This document shows positions 62,835 through 64,000 of a stretch of 64,000 nt of DNA, piece by piece. The position numbers and the translations under genes are program-made. The notes beneath the pieces were generated by a model. The model did not search any database. It was given only the letters and a program-made list of their open reading frames with translations, and was not told where the DNA came from. The DNA is from Bacteroides sp. (GTDB lineage: Bacteria; Bacteroidota; Bacteroidia; Bacteroidales; Bacteroidaceae): NCBI GenBank assembly GCA_019416685.1, contig DXWV01000102.1, positions 106,398 through 170,397 on the forward strand, in the 5' to 3' direction. Every line of letters starts with the position of its first letter. Position 1 is the first letter of the stretch.

Positions 62835-63076
62835 AAATCAATCGTTATCTGGCTGGCTTCTTGGGTATCACCTTTGCAATGTTTCAGGCGTTCGTAATAG
62901 CGGAGATTGTCACGGTTGTAGAAAATGCGTTTGTACACATAGTCGGCCGAAAGGAAAAAGTTCTCGCCTATCCGGAACAGCACGTCATCCAGCCGGATGC
63001 GCTTTTCGTCATACAGATGGTAGAATCCCTCTACCATCTTGTAATCGCGTTTTCGTGTCAATTCGGGATTTCTCAT
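62831..63076 (-). CDS. Small helical phage protein, unknown function
   Basis: 81 aa. RKRDYKMVEGFYHLYDEKRIRLDDVLFRIGENFFLSADYVYKRIFYNRDNLRYYERLK is highly charged and helical with Y/F positions at regular steps, like small DNA-binding early proteins. Converges on the tail-completion gene (4-nt overlap). Starts the minus-strand early block that runs on to the window end. No family recognised. Confidence 0.55.
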   Translation of the reverse strand: MRNPELTRKRDYKMVEGFYHLYDEKRIRLDDVLFRIGENFFLSADYVYKRIFYNRDNLRYYERLKHCKGDTQEASQITIDF

Positions 63077-63247
63077 GCTTACAACCGTTATTTGTCACAA
63101 AAATAAGATATTAGTGCGAATTACGCAAATTACGGCCATCTAACGGATTATGCACAGGCCGGTTGTCTCACCTTTGCAACGTCGATTCGCGAACGACGGT
63201 GTAAATAACGACTTGGAAGCGCAACCGAATCGTAAATCATTATCTTA
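63077..63247. promoter_or_regulatory. Intergenic segment with a possible operator
   Basis: No gene seen. CGTCG-ATTCGCGAA-CGACG (63180-63198) is a dyad symmetric sequence suitable for a regulator. CACCTTTG at 63169-63176 resembles a -7 box, but its direction (plus) faces minus-strand genes, so its role is unclear. Confidence 0.35.
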
Positions 63248-63385
63248 TTATGAAATTACTACCATGGCCGGAGCTTCTTGCTCCACTTCATCAATAACCA
63301 TCAGATTAATATCACCTGTATAGATATATACTTCCGCATCCGGATTACAATTTTCCAACTGTTTTATCAATTCTGTCACTGTCAT
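63248..63385 (-). CDS. Short early phage protein, 45 aa
   Basis: ATG at 63383-63385, TAA at 63248-63250; MTVTELIKQLENCNPDAEVYIYTGDINLMVIDEVEQEAPAMVVIS. It opens with a helix of the TELIKxL type and a beta segment, like small DUF-type proteins often present in phage early regions. The frame is real by its order of hydrophobic and charged residues, but there is no clear homologue. Confidence 0.5.
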   Translation of the reverse strand: MTVTELIKQLENCNPDAEVYIYTGDINLMVIDEVEQEAPAMVVIS

Positions 63386-63449
63386 AATTGCCTTCTATTT
63401 TTATAGATTTGAGGTAAGGCAGCCACAAAAGACCACCTTACTGCTGATG

Positions 63450-63641
63450 TTACAATCTCGCTAATCTTTCTTTTAGGCACTCGTTATAAGTGTACATAGC
63501 ACCTGCCTGAATGATTAACAGTGATTTTTGTACAGGGTCAATTTCATTGACTTTTTCACTTTGATTAAAGTCATTTAATTTGTTAAGCTTTTCTTCCAGT
63601 TGTGACTGCTCTTCAACCAGACGTGATTTAAAATCGCTCAT
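63450..63641 (-). CDS. Small coiled-coil phage protein (Lar/gam-like region)
   Basis: 63 aa. SRLVEEQSQLEEKLNKLNDFNQSE is a coiled coil, followed by VQKSLLIIQAGAMYTYNECLKERL. This shape (DFKxRLxxExxxLxxKxxKLxxF) recurs in phage and crAss-like elements as small proteins of unknown role. Part of the minus-strand early block. Confidence 0.65.
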   Translation of the reverse strand: MSDFKSRLVEEQSQLEEKLNKLNDFNQSEKVNEIDPVQKSLLIIQAGAMYTYNECLKERLARL

Positions 63642-63699
63642 AATGAATTGTGGATTTTACAAAGCCCGTCCAAGGCTATCTAATTCGTTTCTTTATTGT

Positions 63700-63942
63700 T
63701 TAGAGGTATTTCTTTAGTTCTTCTCGATCTATAAAAAAGGCACATGCCATATACTTACCTGGTAACCCCATTGTTTGGGCGAATACATCATCTCCGCAAA
63801 CTTTTTCAGTCCCAAAGCCAACGATTGAGCCGCGCGGATCATCTTTAACATCGACTATGGTAGTAGTCATTCTCAAACCTTTATTGTCATCTGCCGCCAT
63901 TCTCTTAATAGCATCCAGAATTTTATTACCATCATTATTCAT
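63700..63942 (-). CDS. Small phage protein, unknown function
   Basis: 80 aa. MNNDGNKILDAIKRMAADDNKGLRMTTTIVDVKDDPRGSIVGFGTEKVCGDDVFAQTMGLPGKYMACAFFIDREELKKYL: a helix, a beta segment and a helix, with no motif that I recognise. In the same strand and block as the 63-aa protein, with a 58-nt gap. Near the window end, so the rest of the early operon is not seen. Confidence 0.55.
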   Translation of the reverse strand: MNNDGNKILDAIKRMAADDNKGLRMTTTIVDVKDDPRGSIVGFGTEKVCGDDVFAQTMGLPGKYMACAFFIDREELKKYL

Positions 63943-64000
63943 TTCTTGATTGTTTTGAATTTTAGTTCAACTCGATTTCGATAACTAACTTCCGTTTCTC

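Larger units (their letters stand above)
35065..64000. mobile_element. Mu-like transposable prophage (fibre end to head genes; other end outside window)
   Basis: Head and tail genes match the Mu plan: DUF1320 (gp36), DUF935 portal (gp29), MuF (gp30), gpG/gp31, a protease-scaffold gene, sheath, tube, gpD-like hub, gp46-like and baseplate J genes, and a giant fibre at one end. The insertion splits the LytTR gene with no tRNA or att site involved, as expected for random transposition. It differs from Mu in that structural genes are split on two strands around a divergent promoter region. The left-hand terminal sequences are near 35,065-35,122. A temperate Mu-like Bacteroides phage group is known (the hankyphages); a relation is likely but untested. 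The transposase and repressor lie outside the window. Confidence 0.85.

Noticed and set aside
35207..64000. Diversity-generating retroelement, as in the hankyphages of Bacteroides
   Set aside because: No reverse transcriptase frame and no template/variable repeat pair was found in the visible part of the prophage. The fibre's C-terminal region shows no C-type lectin-like variable repeat. It may still lie beyond 64 kb.
1..64000. CRISPR array
   Set aside because: No run of short, evenly spaced direct repeats with unique spacers was seen. The CTTCAAGT words are dispersed and in both orientations.

Overview
The window looks like a chromosome segment of a gut Bacteroides. Sigma-ABfr-type promoters (TTG, about 19 nt, TAnnTTTG) lie before several genes. 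The chromosomal genes are a thiC-thiG-thiH operon under a TPP riboswitch, an Fe-type superoxide dismutase, a PcrA/UvrD helicase, nspC, a SusC-like/OMP_b-brl_3 outer-membrane receptor and an RND efflux system. Two mobile elements flank this core.

Layout. (1) About 1-8,120 is an AT-rich integrated element. It begins inside a tyrosine recombinase gene and carries a very divergent family A polymerase-like protein (260-1879), an 89-aa protein, a Sak4/RecA-like ATPase and a DUF3871 protein. A 0.95-kb noncoding stretch full of palindromes follows. Then comes a promoter, a 130-nt five-helix structured leader and a tight five-gene operon: helical protein, DUF3820/ExoX-C-like protein, retropepsin-like protease and two membrane proteins. 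(2) About 8,120-35,070 is the chromosomal core: two small outer-membrane barrels; the minus-strand thiamine operon thiS-thiE-thiG-thiC-(HEAT-like)-thiH-thiF-thiE2 with its TPP riboswitch; sod; a secreted protein; pcrA; a glycine-zipper lipoprotein; an oxidoreductase; nspC; tRNA-Gly(GCC); an outer-membrane receptor; an RND adaptor-pump-OMF operon; and a LytS/LytTR pair. (3) From about 35,070 to the window end is a Mu-like prophage that interrupts the LytTR gene within its DNA-binding domain. Tail, lysis and capsid genes run leftward (55.9 to 35.2 kb). Terminase, DUF1320, portal-MuF, gpG and tail-completion genes run rightward (56.1-62.8 kb). The early genes (transposase, repressor) would lie beyond 64 kb.

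How the parts work together. The thi operon makes the thiazole (ThiF/S/G/H) and pyrimidine (ThiC) halves of thiamine and joins them (ThiE), with riboswitch feedback. The receptor, RND pump and two-component genes lie on one strand as an export/sensing block, now damaged at its regulator by the prophage. In the prophage, the protease/scaffold, capsid, sheath, tube, frameshifted chaperone, tape measure, baseplate and fibres assemble a contractile-tailed virion. Its 2,228-aa fibre carries what looks like a clan GH-A glycosidase.

The points most worth following up are the polymerase-like protein with conserved family A motifs, the structured leader RNA plus retropepsin operon, a candidate MuF polymorphic-toxin cassette (JAB-like C-terminus plus an opposite-strand Cys-rich gene), the -1 frameshift in the tail chaperone, and the glycosidase fibre. 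All function calls come from reading the sequence and from memory of families; no search was run.
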